A stretch of DNA of 64,000 nt, taken from assembly GCA_963820955.1 (NCBI GenBank), contig CAWGCA010000024.1, positions 1 to 64,000 of the forward strand, in the 5' to 3' direction. The stretch is from CAWGCA01 sp963820955 (lineage in GTDB: Bacteria; Pseudomonadota; Gammaproteobacteria; Chromatiales; Chromatiaceae). Each line of letters begins with the position of its first letter. Within the stretch, counting starts at the first letter, position 1. Position numbers and translations under genes: made by a program. The notes beneath the pieces were generated by a model. The model ran no database searches. It saw only the letters and a list, made by a program, of their open reading frames with translations, and was not told the DNA's origin. Below are positions 15,122 to 24,140 of this stretch, piece after piece.

Positions 15122-16699
15122 CTAGATCTTCGGGTTCTGGGCCAACACGTCGGCGGGCATATCGAGCACTTTCGACCGCTCGATAAATTGTTTGGCCAGC
15201 GATGCCTGTTCCTGCTTATATGCTTCGAGGTCACTCCAGGTGGAGGACGGGTCCAAAATGCCTGACGGGACATCGGGGCAACTGGTCGGTACATCGAAGC
15301 CGAACACCGGGTCCTGCATAAACTGGACACCGTTCAGTTTGCCATCCTGGATTGCCCGGACGATAGCGCGGGTCACCGGGATGTCGATACGCTTTCCTAC
15401 CCCGTATTTCCCTCCCGTCCAGCCGGTATTGACCAGCCACACCGGGACATCGAACTGCTTGATCTTGTCCGTGAACAACTGGATGTACTCAGAATGGGGC
15501 CGCGGGAAAAAAGGTTCGCCGTAAAGGGCGCTGAATGCCGGCTCCGGTTCCTTGATGCCACGTTCGGTTCCGGCCACCTTGGCGGTGTATCCCATGCTGA
15601 AGTGATAGGCAGCCTGCAGCGGCGAGAGGCGGGCCACCGGCGGCAGCACGCCAAACGCGTCAGCGGTGAGAAAGATGATGCAGTCGGGATGTTTCGCCTG
15701 TCCGCTCTGGATGGCGTTCGAGATGGCATCGATGGAGAAGGAGGCCCGGCCGTTCTCTGTGTAGCCGCCATCGTCATAGTCGATATGGCGTGTGAGCGGG
15801 TCCCAGGCCACGTTTTCAACCGTCGTGCCGTGCCGTTCGGTGGCGTCATAGATCAGCGGCTCATCGCTGGGTGATAGATTAATGGTCTTAGCGTAGCATC
15901 CGCCTTCAAAGTTAAACACGCCCTGGTCGCTCCAGCCGTGTTCGTCATCGCCGAGAAACAAGCGCTCCGGATCCATCGAAAGCGTCGTCTTGCCGGTACC
16001 GGAGAGCCCGAAAAAGACGGTGACTACGCCGTCATGGCCGACGTTGACCGAGGCGTGCATAGGCATGACACCCTGCTTCGGCAGAAGATAGTTCAAGACC
16101 GTGAATACCGATTTCTTTATTTCGCCCGCGTACCCGGTACCGCCGACTACGATGAGCTTTCTACTGATATCCACCAGGATGAAGTCGTTGGAGCGCAGCC
16201 CGCACTGCTGGGCGGTGGGTTCGTCGAGGCTCATGTGGGGCGCTGCGAGAATATTCCATTCGGGCTCGAACGAAGCCAGTTCGTTTTCCTCTGGGAGAAT
16301 GAACATATTCCGCACGAACACCGCCTGCCAGGCGGCGGTGCCGATGAATCTTACCGGGATCCGATAGCGCTCGTCAGCCCCGGCATAGAGATCCTGTACG
16401 TAGGCCGTGTAGGCCCTAAAGTACTGCCGCACCCGGGACAGGATCGCATCGAAGTTGCTTACCGAAATAGGTTGATTGATCTGGTTCCAGGAGACGCTGT
16501 CTCTGGTCAGGTCGTCCTGCACCATAAACCGGTCTTTGGGGGAACGCCCGGTATGGCCCGTGCGCACGGTCAATGCGAGGTTGTGCAACAGATGCCCCTC
16601 ATTATTCTTGATCGACTGCTCAATCAGCTTCGGCGTTGGCCATCGAGAACAGATCACGTCTGGATGAAGCTCAAGGTAGTCAAGATTCGTGATGGTCAT
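15122..16699 (-). CDS. pckA: Phosphoenolpyruvate carboxykinase (ATP)
   Basis: The product is 525 aa, normal for ATP-dependent PEP carboxykinase, which interconverts oxaloacetate and phosphoenolpyruvate for gluconeogenesis or anaplerosis. Key motifs are RTGHTGRSPKDRF near the N-terminus, the P-loop FFGLSGTGKTTLS, the metal-binding FLGDDEHGW, and YDDGGYTENGRASF. The ribosome site AGGGGA precedes the ATG. It is transcribed alone, convergent with the isochorismatase gene. An upstream region of 299 bases (16700-16998) shows no other gene. Confidence 0.97.
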   Translation of the reverse strand: MTITNLDYLELHPDVICSRWPTPKLIEQSIKNNEGHLLHNLALTVRTGHTGRSPKDRFMVQDDLTRDSVSWNQINQPISVSNFDAILSRVRQYFRAYTAYVQDLYAGADERYRIPVRFIGTAAWQAVFVRNMFILPEENELASFEPEWNILAAPHMSLDEPTAQQCGLRSNDFILVDISRKLIVVGGTGYAGEIKKSVFTVLNYLLPKQGVMPMHASVNVGHDGVVTVFFGLSGTGKTTLSMDPERLFLGDDEHGWSDQGVFNFEGGCYAKTINLSPSDEPLIYDATERHGTTVENVAWDPLTRHIDYDDGGYTENGRASFSIDAISNAIQSGQAKHPDCIIFLTADAFGVLPPVARLSPLQAAYHFSMGYTAKVAGTERGIKEPEPAFSALYGEPFFPRPHSEYIQLFTDKIKQFDVPVWLVNTGWTGGKYGVGKRIDIPVTRAIVRAIQDGKLNGVQFMQDPVFGFDVPTSCPDVPSGILDPSSTWSDLEAYKQEQASLAKQFIERSKVLDMPADVLAQNPKI

Positions 16700-16998
16700 T
16701 GTTTTCCCCTGTACGGTTTAATCTATGGAGCGATTCGAAACGGTAATCAGTATCTGTTGGACACCGCGCCCGGTGCGCCTTGTTTGGTTGAAATATTCCG
16801 GAAGCCGATAGCTATCCGCACAACTGCTTTCAGGCCGTTGAGCGCCAAGCGCAAAGTCGCCATTGTATACCAAGCGGCTAGGTCGCATTAATACAGTTAA
16901 CTGGTCGGAAATTCGGGGTATGCGTCGAATGGGCCCAAGCAAAAGATAGTCGGGAAGTGCACCATTTCAGTCAGAGTACGCCCCCGAGGCTGCAGAGA
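16700..16998. other. Upstream region of pckA
   Basis: These 299 bases lie between pckA and a small leftward gene. Short frames exist but none has protein-like composition. No operator or riboswitch was recognised; a pckA promoter is expected here but I cannot place it with confidence. Confidence 0.4.
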
Positions 16999-17310
16999 TC
17001 AGCGCGATTCCTCCCGGTGCGACAAATGCTGCATTGGGGGATTGTAGAGACCGAGGATGTATTGATCATCCAGTTCCATGCCGAGGATCCGTGGTACGCC
17101 ATTGCTCATTTTTCCCTCGAGATGGGACGCAAAGGCAGTCTCCTTAGGTACTTCCACGAAGTGTGCCGGCCGGTAAATACGAATCGGGTAGCCGTATGGC
17201 ATGGGCGGCGGGGGATTGTATCCCTCTATCTGCTTGGCCAGTGATACCTCAAGCTGGAATTCAGCGACGTGTTTTCCAACCATCTCTTCTACTTTCTGTT
17301 GATACGACAT
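16999..17310 (-). CDS. Small hypothetical protein, 103 aa
   Basis: I do not recognise the family. The protein is soluble, with an N-terminal amphipathic, charged helix (QQKVEEMVGKHVAEFQLEVS), then a Pro/Tyr-rich segment (YNPPPPMPYGYPIRIYRP) and the pattern LGMELDDQYILGLYN near the end. There is no signal peptide or membrane helix. No strong ribosome binding site is seen before the ATG at 17310. Composition is protein-like and there is no better frame on either strand, so it is probably real. It is flanked by pckA and the three-gene operon, with gaps on both sides. Confidence 0.55.
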   Translation of the reverse strand: MSYQQKVEEMVGKHVAEFQLEVSLAKQIEGYNPPPPMPYGYPIRIYRPAHFVEVPKETAFASHLEGKMSNGVPRILGMELDDQYILGLYNPPMQHLSHREESR

Positions 17311-17584
17311 AACAGAGTCAACCCACTTCGTTACTACTAAATTACTAAGGAATCTCGAGGTTTATTCCTCATTCCGGACCAAGCGCAGCGTAGATCCAGA
17401 GCACTGGTGCCAGGACGCACCGTTTACGAACCAAAGGACGGAATCCATCTTAACGTAATCAATTAAACTACTGGATCCCAACCTGCGCCGGGATGACGGA
17501 GTACGAACAAACCAAGTGTTCCTTAACTTTGACTCGGAGTATATCAGGAAATACTTATCGTTTCATTGACGGATTAATTTGGGG

Positions 17585-19066
17585 CTAAAAGCCCCCGCCG
17601 GTGCGGAAGCCACCCCCTCCACGGCCGGAGCCACCGCCTCTGCGGCCGAAACCGCCTCCGCCACGACCCATTCTACCGATTAGGTCGCCCAGATCCGGCA
17701 GATCACCGAGGCCGCCACCCCAGACGGTGCCACGACCAAAGCCGCCGGAGCCGAATGTCGGATTCGAGCGATGGGACTGATAGCGCTGCTGTTCCTGCAA
17801 TACCTTCCATAGCATCTTTCTATCGAGCATACCGTTCAGAAACTGGCCCAGCATCATCGCGATCAGGCTGCCGTTGGCGAAGGTCGATCCCGAACGGTCG
17901 TAGCGCTGGCGCTTGAATTCCACCCGCAGCGTCTCGAGTTCGCTCAGGCGTTTATGGTGTTGAGCGATGGTTTCACGCAGACCCTCCATCGAGGCTTCGA
18001 TCTGTCGGTGTTCGTCTTCGCGCTGCAGCAGGCGGCTGACGATCAGATCGTCCTCCGGAAATGGTGTGTTCAGGGCGGCGTGGCGCAGTTCCATCAGGTC
18101 GTCGCGCTGGAACTCGGCTGCCAGGAACTGTACTGCCTTGTGGCTGTACTCGTCATCACCGGTTGCGAACGCGGCCTTGCGCTGCAACAGCGTCTGCTGC
18201 TCGGCCTCGGCCTGTTCGATCCGCTGATCAATGGCGTCGAGCCGGGTCTGCTCCTCGGCCAGGCGCTGCTTCAGCGCCGGGACTCCATCAGACTCCAGGG
18301 CCTCGGTGTCGGCCTGTTGCAGCGCCTGGAACTCCTTTTCGGCAGCGGCCTTGAGGCGCTCGGCGTGTTCGCCCAGACGCGCCGGAATCACATTCAATCG
18401 GTCATAGTTGGCGCGGGCGTCGGCAAATCCGATCAGCTTGGCTACCCTGGAGTCCAGCCAGCGGATCAACCCCTTGGCCTGGTATTCAGGCAGCCCGTAG
18501 TGGTGTTCCCAGAGGTACATAAAGAGCGGGTCGTTGCGGTAGGATTCCCCCTTCTGCTCTCGCTCCTGTTCGCTGCGGGCAGCCTTCTCCTGGGCATGCA
18601 TCGCCTGGCGCTCGGCCAGTTCTGCCTGCTCCCGCAGAGTCCGGTAAGCGGAGTCCGCCTCCAGTCTCTCCTGGGTCTGGGCCTCGGCAGTGTCAACGGT
18701 CTCGGCAGCGGCATCCACCTGTAGTGACTGAGCGTCGCGTTCAGTCTCCAGTGCCTGGTGGGCCGCATCGGAGTCCTGGATCTGCCCCAGCAGTCCCTGC
18801 AACGCCTCCCCACGCTGATCAAGCAGCGCGACCACCTGCTGGTCTGCCTGGTCGAGGTGGCGGACCAGTTCGCCGTCAGAGAGCAGATCCAGCCGGACCC
18901 GGGCCAGCTCTCTGAAGTCGTCGGTGCGGCTCTGCTGTTGATCGACGAGGGTCTTGTTGACCGAATCAATCTGGGCCTCGACCGCATGGATTTTGCTGTG
19001 TGTTTCGCTCAGCGCTTGGTCGATGGAAGCCAGGGTCTGCCTGCCTGTGATCATTCTCTCTACCAT
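17585..19066 (-). CDS. Coiled-coil protein with Gly/Arg-rich tail (operon gene 3)
   Basis: The product is 493 aa and of unknown function. Residues 1-170 and 215-400 are long, charged, heptad-like helices rich in Gln, Glu, Ala and Leu. A conserved-looking aromatic insert, FMYLWEHHYGLPEY, lies near residue 183. A hydrophobic patch (ANGSLIAMMLGQFLNGML) near residue 410 is the only possible membrane-associating segment. The last 60 residues are Gly/Phe/Arg-rich and low-complexity (GRGGGGFGRRGGGSGRGGGG), like many self-associating or RNA-binding tails. It overlaps the DUF6384 gene by seven bases. It is the last gene of a coupled three-gene unit. Confidence 0.8.
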   Translation of the reverse strand: MVERMITGRQTLASIDQALSETHSKIHAVEAQIDSVNKTLVDQQQSRTDDFRELARVRLDLLSDGELVRHLDQADQQVVALLDQRGEALQGLLGQIQDSDAAHQALETERDAQSLQVDAAAETVDTAEAQTQERLEADSAYRTLREQAELAERQAMHAQEKAARSEQEREQKGESYRNDPLFMYLWEHHYGLPEYQAKGLIRWLDSRVAKLIGFADARANYDRLNVIPARLGEHAERLKAAAEKEFQALQQADTEALESDGVPALKQRLAEEQTRLDAIDQRIEQAEAEQQTLLQRKAAFATGDDEYSHKAVQFLAAEFQRDDLMELRHAALNTPFPEDDLIVSRLLQREDEHRQIEASMEGLRETIAQHHKRLSELETLRVEFKRQRYDRSGSTFANGSLIAMMLGQFLNGMLDRKMLWKVLQEQQRYQSHRSNPTFGSGGFGRGTVWGGGLGDLPDLGDLIGRMGRGGGGFGRRGGGSGRGGGGFRTGGGF

Positions 19067-19998
19067 TCGGTGATTGCCCCGCCGGTGGTCTGCATCTCAT
19101 ATTGGGGTAGCAGGTAGCCGCGGCTCTTGTAACCGAAGCGGTCGCGCTCGATGATGCCGTCATCCTTTTTGTCGTCGGCGATCTTGGAGAAGGTTTGCTG
19201 ATCGACGCGCAGGGCCCAGGTATCCACCTGTTCCACCTTGTTTGTCTCCTCGTTTTCGATCGGCACCCGAAGCTGTTTGCCCGATGGGGCTATGGCCTCG
19301 ACGATGATGTAATAGTTGCGCGTGTTGGTGTTGATGTCCGGCACCCGCCACACGCCGCTGCGCTCTCCCGGGCGATTGACGATACGCACGGTATACTCCT
19401 GCTCAAGCCTTATCCGCAGGTTTTCCAGCGCGGTGAGGGCCTCTTTCGCCCCGTCGCTGTCCTCGTTGCGAAGGGCGGTGTTGCCGGCATTCAGGACCTG
19501 CTTGGCCGACTCCAGCGCTTTGTCGGTGCTGGCCAGTTCCACCACCTCGGCGTGCAGGCGGGTCAGTTTTTCCGGCAGATCCGCATCGGGTGCGACGAAG
19601 GCGAAGTAATTGACGAACCAGGCGATGATCGGAACGATCACACCTGCCATTACCCATTTGCCCCATTTCCGGCGACTGACATAAAGGCGTGCGAGCCGGG
19701 TCCGCAATCCCTTCGTGGGCGGCTGATAGGTGAAGCGCTCTTCCTTGAGCGCAGCTACGCCCTGCTCGATGACGTGATCCGGTACCTCGATGCCCTGGGC
19801 TGTGTAGATCCGGCGCAGGCGCTGCTTTAAATCATCTTCGCGGCCGGACTCATCAAGCTCTTTTTTGACCAGACGCTCCCGCCGGCGCAAGGTATCCACC
19901 ACATCCATGGCCAGCATGATGTCATCGAGGGGCGGTTTTTCCCTGTCTTTGGCGGAAGTCCCGAGTGGAATCGACGGGGAGGGAAGATCTGTGCTCAT
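19060..19998 (-). CDS. DUF6384-like membrane protein (operon gene 2)
   Basis: The product is 312 aa. The first 110 residues are cytoplasmic and helical (DIMLAMDVVDTLRRRERLVKKEL). One membrane segment lies near residues 116-135 (WVMAGVIVPIIAWFVNYFAF). The remainder, likely periplasmic, contains a helical stretch and a beta-rich domain with VRIVNRPGERSGVWRV and NYYIIVEAIAPSGK. I assign it tentatively to DUF6384 from overall layout. It overlaps gene 1 by four bases (ATGA) and gene 3 by seven, so expression is tightly coupled. Function unknown. Confidence 0.7.
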   Translation of the reverse strand: MSTDLPSPSIPLGTSAKDREKPPLDDIMLAMDVVDTLRRRERLVKKELDESGREDDLKQRLRRIYTAQGIEVPDHVIEQGVAALKEERFTYQPPTKGLRTRLARLYVSRRKWGKWVMAGVIVPIIAWFVNYFAFVAPDADLPEKLTRLHAEVVELASTDKALESAKQVLNAGNTALRNEDSDGAKEALTALENLRIRLEQEYTVRIVNRPGERSGVWRVPDINTNTRNYYIIVEAIAPSGKQLRVPIENEETNKVEQVDTWALRVDQQTFSKIADDKKDDGIIERDRFGYKSRGYLLPQYEMQTTGGAITEW

Positions 19999-21179
19999 TG
20001 CTGGAGATCCACCTCCAATCCCTTGCCCTCTTCGGCCAGGCGTGCCAGATTGCGTTTGCCTTCCTCCACCGCATCGCGGATCTCCTTGGCATTCTGAGTG
20101 CTCTGCTTGCGCATCTCTTCAATGATCTGGTGGGATCTGGTCTGCCAGCTAACGACCGAGTCCACCAGTTTTTTCACCGACTCCGCACGGATAGTAGGGC
20201 CGTAGCCGGCCCTGACCGCGGCCTCCTGGACCTTGACCCCGATGTCTGCCAGGACCTCGAGTGATTGGCCCATCCCCTCCTTCATCGCCTCAACTGTCTG
20301 GGTCCCCTCGTGTAGGCCGAACATGCCGGTAAAGGAGGCTGAGAGGGCGGTCAGGACCACCTCGTTGGTGCTGAAAAAGCTGACTGCCTGGGCGTAGACC
20401 CGCTCCTTGGCGTTGGTGGTCTGCAGCAGGCGGGCCATCACCACCTCGGAGGTGTTGTAGCTCACGGTCAGATTGTCCGACAGGTCTTTGGCGATCTGGT
20501 AACGCTTATCCTCGTTCTGCAGGGCGCGGACCATCTGGTCACGCTCCATCTCCACCATGGCTCGCTCGGCAGGTTCTTCGTTGGAGCTGGCTTCGACGGC
20601 TCTCATAGCCTCGTTCAGCTTACCTTTGGCCTGGTCCAGCCTGCCTTCGGCTGTTTTGAGAACTTCCAGCGCCAGCACCTCCGACTGCTTCAATGCACCC
20701 CGGAAGTCCTGGTAAGCCTCCAGGATCTTCTGTTCACGCTGGATCTGGTCCTGGGTGGAGTCGGTTACCTCGAGATAGGTCTCCTTGATTTTATCGAAAC
20801 GAGAGGCGATGTCGCCCCGGGTAACCTTCATCCAGACGTTGCCGATACGCTCGAAGGTGTCCAGTTTACCGTCCTCGACCTGATCTACCATGGTTTTGGC
20901 GTCGTCACGGATACTGTTGAAGCCGTTGGTGATCTCCTCGTACCGCTCGCCGATCTCCATTGCCTGGATCTGTTCACGGACCACATCGTTGAACAAAGAT
21001 GACTGATTCAGTGTTTGGGCAATGGCAGTGACCCGGGTCTCGTCGAGTTCTGAAATCTGGTTTAACAGGGCGATGATTGGCTCTGCCTGGGTCTTGTCGC
21101 CTTCCGGTAACAGACCGAGGTCGTGCAGGCCGTTCATGGCCTTGTCGAGGTACTGCATCGGAAAAGCGCTGATGGTCAT
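19995..21179 (-). CDS. All-helical cytoplasmic protein, possibly TelA-like (operon gene 1)
   Basis: The product is 394 aa with no signal peptide or membrane helix. It is almost wholly helical: an N-terminal PLNQISELDETRV-type region, a central coiled coil (DQIQREQKILEAYQDFRGAL) and a less charged core, RVYAQAVSFFSTNEVVLTAL followed by SASFTGMFGLHEGTQTVEAM. The overall plan recalls TelA/KlaA toxic-anion-resistance proteins, but I see no diagnostic motif, so that is a guess. A good ribosome site (CAGGAGCAACC) precedes ATG 21179. It heads a three-gene operon with a membrane protein and a Gly-tailed coiled coil. Confidence 0.75.
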   Translation of the reverse strand: MTISAFPMQYLDKAMNGLHDLGLLPEGDKTQAEPIIALLNQISELDETRVTAIAQTLNQSSLFNDVVREQIQAMEIGERYEEITNGFNSIRDDAKTMVDQVEDGKLDTFERIGNVWMKVTRGDIASRFDKIKETYLEVTDSTQDQIQREQKILEAYQDFRGALKQSEVLALEVLKTAEGRLDQAKGKLNEAMRAVEASSNEEPAERAMVEMERDQMVRALQNEDKRYQIAKDLSDNLTVSYNTSEVVMARLLQTTNAKERVYAQAVSFFSTNEVVLTALSASFTGMFGLHEGTQTVEAMKEGMGQSLEVLADIGVKVQEAAVRAGYGPTIRAESVKKLVDSVVSWQTRSHQIIEEMRKQSTQNAKEIRDAVEEGKRNLARLAEEGKGLEVDLQQ

Positions 21180-21607
21180 TGGTTGCTCCTGTGGCAGGTG
21201 TAATTTGTCTGTTCTGCCCGCGTTGATGTGCCGGTAATAAGGATAGAACTTGAAGGGTATCGAATCAGCCTTTGCGTCACAATCAAAAAAAGGTACCGCG
21301 CGAAATCCCTTCTGAGGAAATGTTCCATAGAGATGGGTCAGGAGAAAGGAAGCCAGTTAATAATGTTGACACTGGATCGATTGTTTCGATTTTCTGCCCA
21401 ATGCGTCAGAAGATTTTACAGCCGCAGTTTACGAATAACTCAGTTTGTATATAAGTCCCTAAATTGTAACAAGTTAATTTATTGGCATATATCGTGCGAC
21501 TACGTTTTAACTATTGAGGTTTTTTTGTATTCTTATAGTTCCCTTAATGATGACCGGAATTTATTTTCCACGTCTGATTGAGGCAGAGAGAATTTGGGGA
21601 TGTACAG
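21180..21607. other. AT-rich divergent upstream region
   Basis: These 428 bases lie between the leftward three-gene operon and the rightward PilZ gene. About 21400-21580 is markedly AT-rich compared with the neighbouring GC-rich genes, as expected of a promoter-bearing region. The longest frame here has poor composition and I do not accept it as a gene. Individual promoter boxes could not be fixed. Confidence 0.5.
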
Positions 21608-21937
21608 ATGGGCGATTCACAACTAGGGTGGTTTCAGGATCGCCGTTCGGCGCAGCGGAAGAACACCACACTGAGGGTATATATATCAGGTGAGCAATGG
21701 ACGGGCAGAGGCACAGCCCGCGATGTAAGCCGTAACGGGGTATTCGTCGAAACCGACCTTAGGGGAACGAAGCTTGGAACGCTAATCGATCTCACTTTCG
21801 TGTTGCGAAAGCTTGAATTCATCAAGCTGTTTCGATACTCAGCAGTGGTAGTCAGAAACGCTAACGGTGGTTTGGGTTTGAAGTTTTGTTGGGCTCCTCG
21901 GTTGGATCGATTGACCAAACAGGACCCTGTCCACTAA
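21608..21937 (+). CDS. PilZ-domain protein
   Basis: This 109-aa single PilZ domain is a family that binds cyclic di-GMP. The expected motifs are present: the RRSAQR stretch near residue 11 (RxxxR-type) and DVSRNGVFVET (D/NxSxxG) near residue 36. Both binding motifs are intact, so c-di-GMP binding is likely. ATG 21608 is preferred over the in-frame TTG at 21578 because it has GGGGA upstream and begins just before the domain. It is divergent from the three-gene operon; no partner gene is adjacent. Confidence 0.85.
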   Translation: MGDSQLGWFQDRRSAQRKNTTLRVYISGEQWTGRGTARDVSRNGVFVETDLRGTKLGTLIDLTFVLRKLEFIKLFRYSAVVVRNANGGLGLKFCWAPRLDRLTKQDPVH

Positions 21938-22050
21938 TCCCTCCCCCCTGCGAGGCTTCAGAGATTGGGTGTAAGCCTTTTGGCTGCACCCGTGATCTCT
22001 ACCACCTGCGGAGGGGCCTTCAGATCACCTCAACAGCGCGAACTCGACCA

Positions 22051-22524
22051 CTAATTCTGGTTATGGCGGGAAAACACGGAGGTTTCTCCCTGTTTGTCGA
22101 AGGTGACGACTTCGTAGGGGTCGCTGCGTGGTCCTTCCATTCCAGGTGAACCCATTGGCATGCCGGGGGCGGACAGTCCGGTTACGGCAGGCCGTTCCTT
22201 CAGCAACCGTTTAATATCCGACGCCGGCACGTGACCTTCGATGACATAGCCGTCGATCTTTGCCGTGTGGCAGGAGGCATATTCGGGTTTTACGCCGCTC
22301 ATCGATTTGATCATGCCCATATCGTTCAGATCAGTGGTTTTCACCTCAAATCCGTTGCCACGGAGATGCTCCACCCACTTGGAACAGCAACCGCAGGTGG
22401 GACTTTTGTAGACCGTGATTTCGGGCAACGGACTGCCGTCGGCCCATGCGTGAAAGACGATCGTCGACAGAAAAAGGGTTGGCAGCAAGTAGGATAGCTT
22501 GGTGAGTCTTTGTACTAAACGCAT
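22051..22524 (-). CDS. DUF411 metal-binding protein
   Basis: This 157-aa exported protein of the DUF411 family is often found in copper-resistance loci. A signal peptide (LSYLLPTLFLSTIVFHAWAD) precedes a thioredoxin-like start ITVYKSPTCGCCSKWVEHL with the CGCC metal/redox motif. The family features PEYASCHTAKIDGYVIEGHV and DIKRLLKERPAVTGLSAPGM follow. ATG 22524 is chosen for its GGAG site and signal peptide; the frame stays open for 94 codons upstream but without protein-like composition. A cysteine-rich gene lies 127 bases upstream on the same strand. Confidence 0.88.
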   Translation of the reverse strand: MRLVQRLTKLSYLLPTLFLSTIVFHAWADGSPLPEITVYKSPTCGCCSKWVEHLRGNGFEVKTTDLNDMGMIKSMSGVKPEYASCHTAKIDGYVIEGHVPASDIKRLLKERPAVTGLSAPGMPMGSPGMEGPRSDPYEVVTFDKQGETSVFSRHNQN

Positions 22525-22651
22525 TTTTTTCTCCAGAAGAAAAGCAATTCGTATAACCCGGTGTCGAAATCCTCTAAAGGCAATGAAGCAGGAATCTACC
22601 GCTGGATCCCATGGACCCGGGTACAACCAGTATTTGATATACAAGGTACGC

Positions 22652-23017
22652 TCAGGCAGGCGGGGGTCGTTGCGCAACCGGTGGACGATGATCGCTAGAT
22701 AGAATGGGCGCCAATTCGTAAAACGTCTGAGCTGGCAGCCCGGACAGGGGCAGTCTGCCTGAGGGGAGTAGGGAAACGCCGGTACAGCCATCACAGGATT
22801 CGTCACAGCAATCCATTTTGGCCTGCGCGGCTGCAGATTGCTGGCACTGGGGGCAAGCTACCGACTGTGCCTGACCGCAGTCATGCTCCATCACGATATC
22901 CTGCATCGTTCCATGATCCATCTGCGGTTTACCGGCGATACCGAGCCGCAGGGGCAGGAGGGCAATGCAAAGGACAATCAACAGAGTCAGCAGGCGGTTA
23001 ATCCGAGTCTGCAACAT
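22652..23017 (-). CDS. Cysteine-rich exported protein, copper-related by context
   Basis: The product is 121 aa. It starts with a signal peptide or anchor (INRLLTLLIVLCIALLPLRL), then a Met/His/Asp segment and a dense cysteine cluster (CGQAQSVACPQCQQ and DCCDESCDGCTG), with a Pro-rich tail. The layout resembles small CopL/DUF2946-like proteins of copper operons, but I cannot assign it firmly. It lies upstream of the DUF411 gene in the same direction, which supports a shared metal-handling role. Confidence 0.65.
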   Translation of the reverse strand: MLQTRINRLLTLLIVLCIALLPLRLGIAGKPQMDHGTMQDIVMEHDCGQAQSVACPQCQQSAAAQAKMDCCDESCDGCTGVSLLPSGRLPLSGLPAQTFYELAPILSSDHRPPVAQRPPPA

Positions 23018-23438
23018 ACACCTAGAGTATCCTGGTCGTCGGAGGTGTCAAGCAATATCGAGAGCAGTAAGTTCTCAAGAGAAGCGCCCTAAATCCTCTC
23101 AAACCTAACGGGAATAGATCGTGAAGGATGCTGGCGCCCTGTTTTTTGCCTGTTACACTTTAGGGTACTTCGAAAAGCCCCTTCTATGGGAATTTTCGAA
23201 GCGGCGATCGAAAAGCGTGATTTCCGGCTGCCTTCATTTTCATGCGCTTATGCGCACGAAAATAGTGGTGCGTTCCCGCACCACAATGGCACCTTGAATT
23301 TTGCGAAGAGCCCTTTATTCAGTTCGCGCTGGACCTCTGGGCTTCGCCTGACCCTGTGTCTTTACACCACATTCCGTTTCGAAATTGGTTGTATTTGAGG
23401 ATCGGAAACCCAAACCCTGAATTGTCTTTATCCGACCG
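23018..23438. other. Intergenic region with structured repeat copy 1
   Basis: A stretch of 421 bases lies between the divergent Cys-rich gene and the ABC operon. Its middle is filled by the interspersed repeat described at 23162-23315. The rest holds no gene I can support. Confidence 0.6.
23162..23315 (+). repeat. Interspersed structured repeat, copy 1
   Basis: The first of three related copies in this window, all in the same orientation (others at 35666 and 63363). It opens AGGGTACTTCGAAAA and contains successive hairpins: TTCGAAAA/TTTTCGAA, TGCGC-TTAT-GCGCA (23243-23256), and an eight-pair stem GTGGTGCG-TTCC-CGCACCAC (23265-23284). A reading frame starting at 23186 (AIEKRDFR, SFSCAYAHE) is shared with copy 2. 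It may be a MITE or REP-like element or a structured RNA family. Confidence 0.8.
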
Positions 23439-24140
23439 ATGAACAGAGAAATACTCGTCAATGTCAGACAGCTCGTTCGCACCTACCGCGAGGGGAATAG
23501 CGAACGTGCTGTGTTGAACCGGTTGGATCTGCAGGTGGAGCGGGGTGAGTGCGTCGCGCTGCTCGGGCGCAGTGGCTGCGGTAAGTCTACCCTGCTGAAT
23601 CTACTTGCGGGGATCGATCTGCCCGATGCGGGGGAGATCGTGATCGGGCAGCACCCGCTGCACGCCCTCTCTGAACGTGACCGCACTCTTTTTCGGCGCC
23701 GCCATATCGGGTTTGTCTACCAGTTCTTTAATCTGATCCCCACCCTGACCGTAGCCGAAAATATCGGTCTGCCGTTGGCCTTGAACGGTAGTCTGCAACA
23801 AGACATCGATCGTCGGGTGAACCATTTGCTGAATGAAATCGGATTGCTGGGAAGGGAGGGGGATTTCCCGGACCGGCTATCCGGCGGTGAACAACAGCGG
23901 GTGGCGGTAGCGCGGTCTTTGATTCACCAACCGGCGTTGATATTGGCCGATGAGCCGACAGGCAATCTGGATGCGGAGACCGGAGCTCATGTGCTGAAAC
24001 TGTTGGCCGCTCTGTCACGCACCCACAGCGGAAGTCTGCTGATTGTTACCCACAGCCTGGCGGTGGCGGATTCGGCGGATCGGGTTCTCACTCTGAAGGA
24101 TGGGCGTCTCAGCCAGGCCCGGGAACAGGTCGCATGGTGA
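23439..24140 (+). CDS. ABC transporter ATP-binding protein (LolD/AttE-like)
   Basis: The product is 233 aa. It has a Walker A GRSGCGKST (43-51), a Q-loop in VYQFFNLIPTLTVAEN, the signature LSGGEQQRVAVARSL, a Walker B LILADEPTGNLD and the switch His in VTHSLAVA. It is the MacB/LolD type that works with FtsX-like permeases. Its end overlaps the permease gene by seven bases. With the permease and an AttH lipoprotein downstream, it matches an attEFGH-type export operon. No energy-independent role is suggested. Confidence 0.93.
   Translation: MNREILVNVRQLVRTYREGNSERAVLNRLDLQVERGECVALLGRSGCGKSTLLNLLAGIDLPDAGEIVIGQHPLHALSERDRTLFRRRHIGFVYQFFNLIPTLTVAENIGLPLALNGSLQQDIDRRVNHLLNEIGLLGREGDFPDRLSGGEQQRVAVARSLIHQPALILADEPTGNLDAETGAHVLKLLAALSRTHSGSLLIVTHSLAVADSADRVLTLKDGRLSQAREQVAW

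Noticed and set aside
15938..16891. 317-codon plus-strand frame opposite pckA
   Set aside because: It is the shadow of a strongly coding minus-strand gene and has no domain of its own.
21228..21581. A 117-codon plus-strand frame before the PilZ gene
   Set aside because: It lies in AT-rich promoter-like DNA, has a Cys/Tyr/Arg-rich random look, and no ribosome site.
23186..23398. Frame in repeat copy 1 as an independent gene
   Set aside because: The shared part of the frame is interesting and kept as a finding, but the product diverges and ends differently in each copy, so I do not call a gene.
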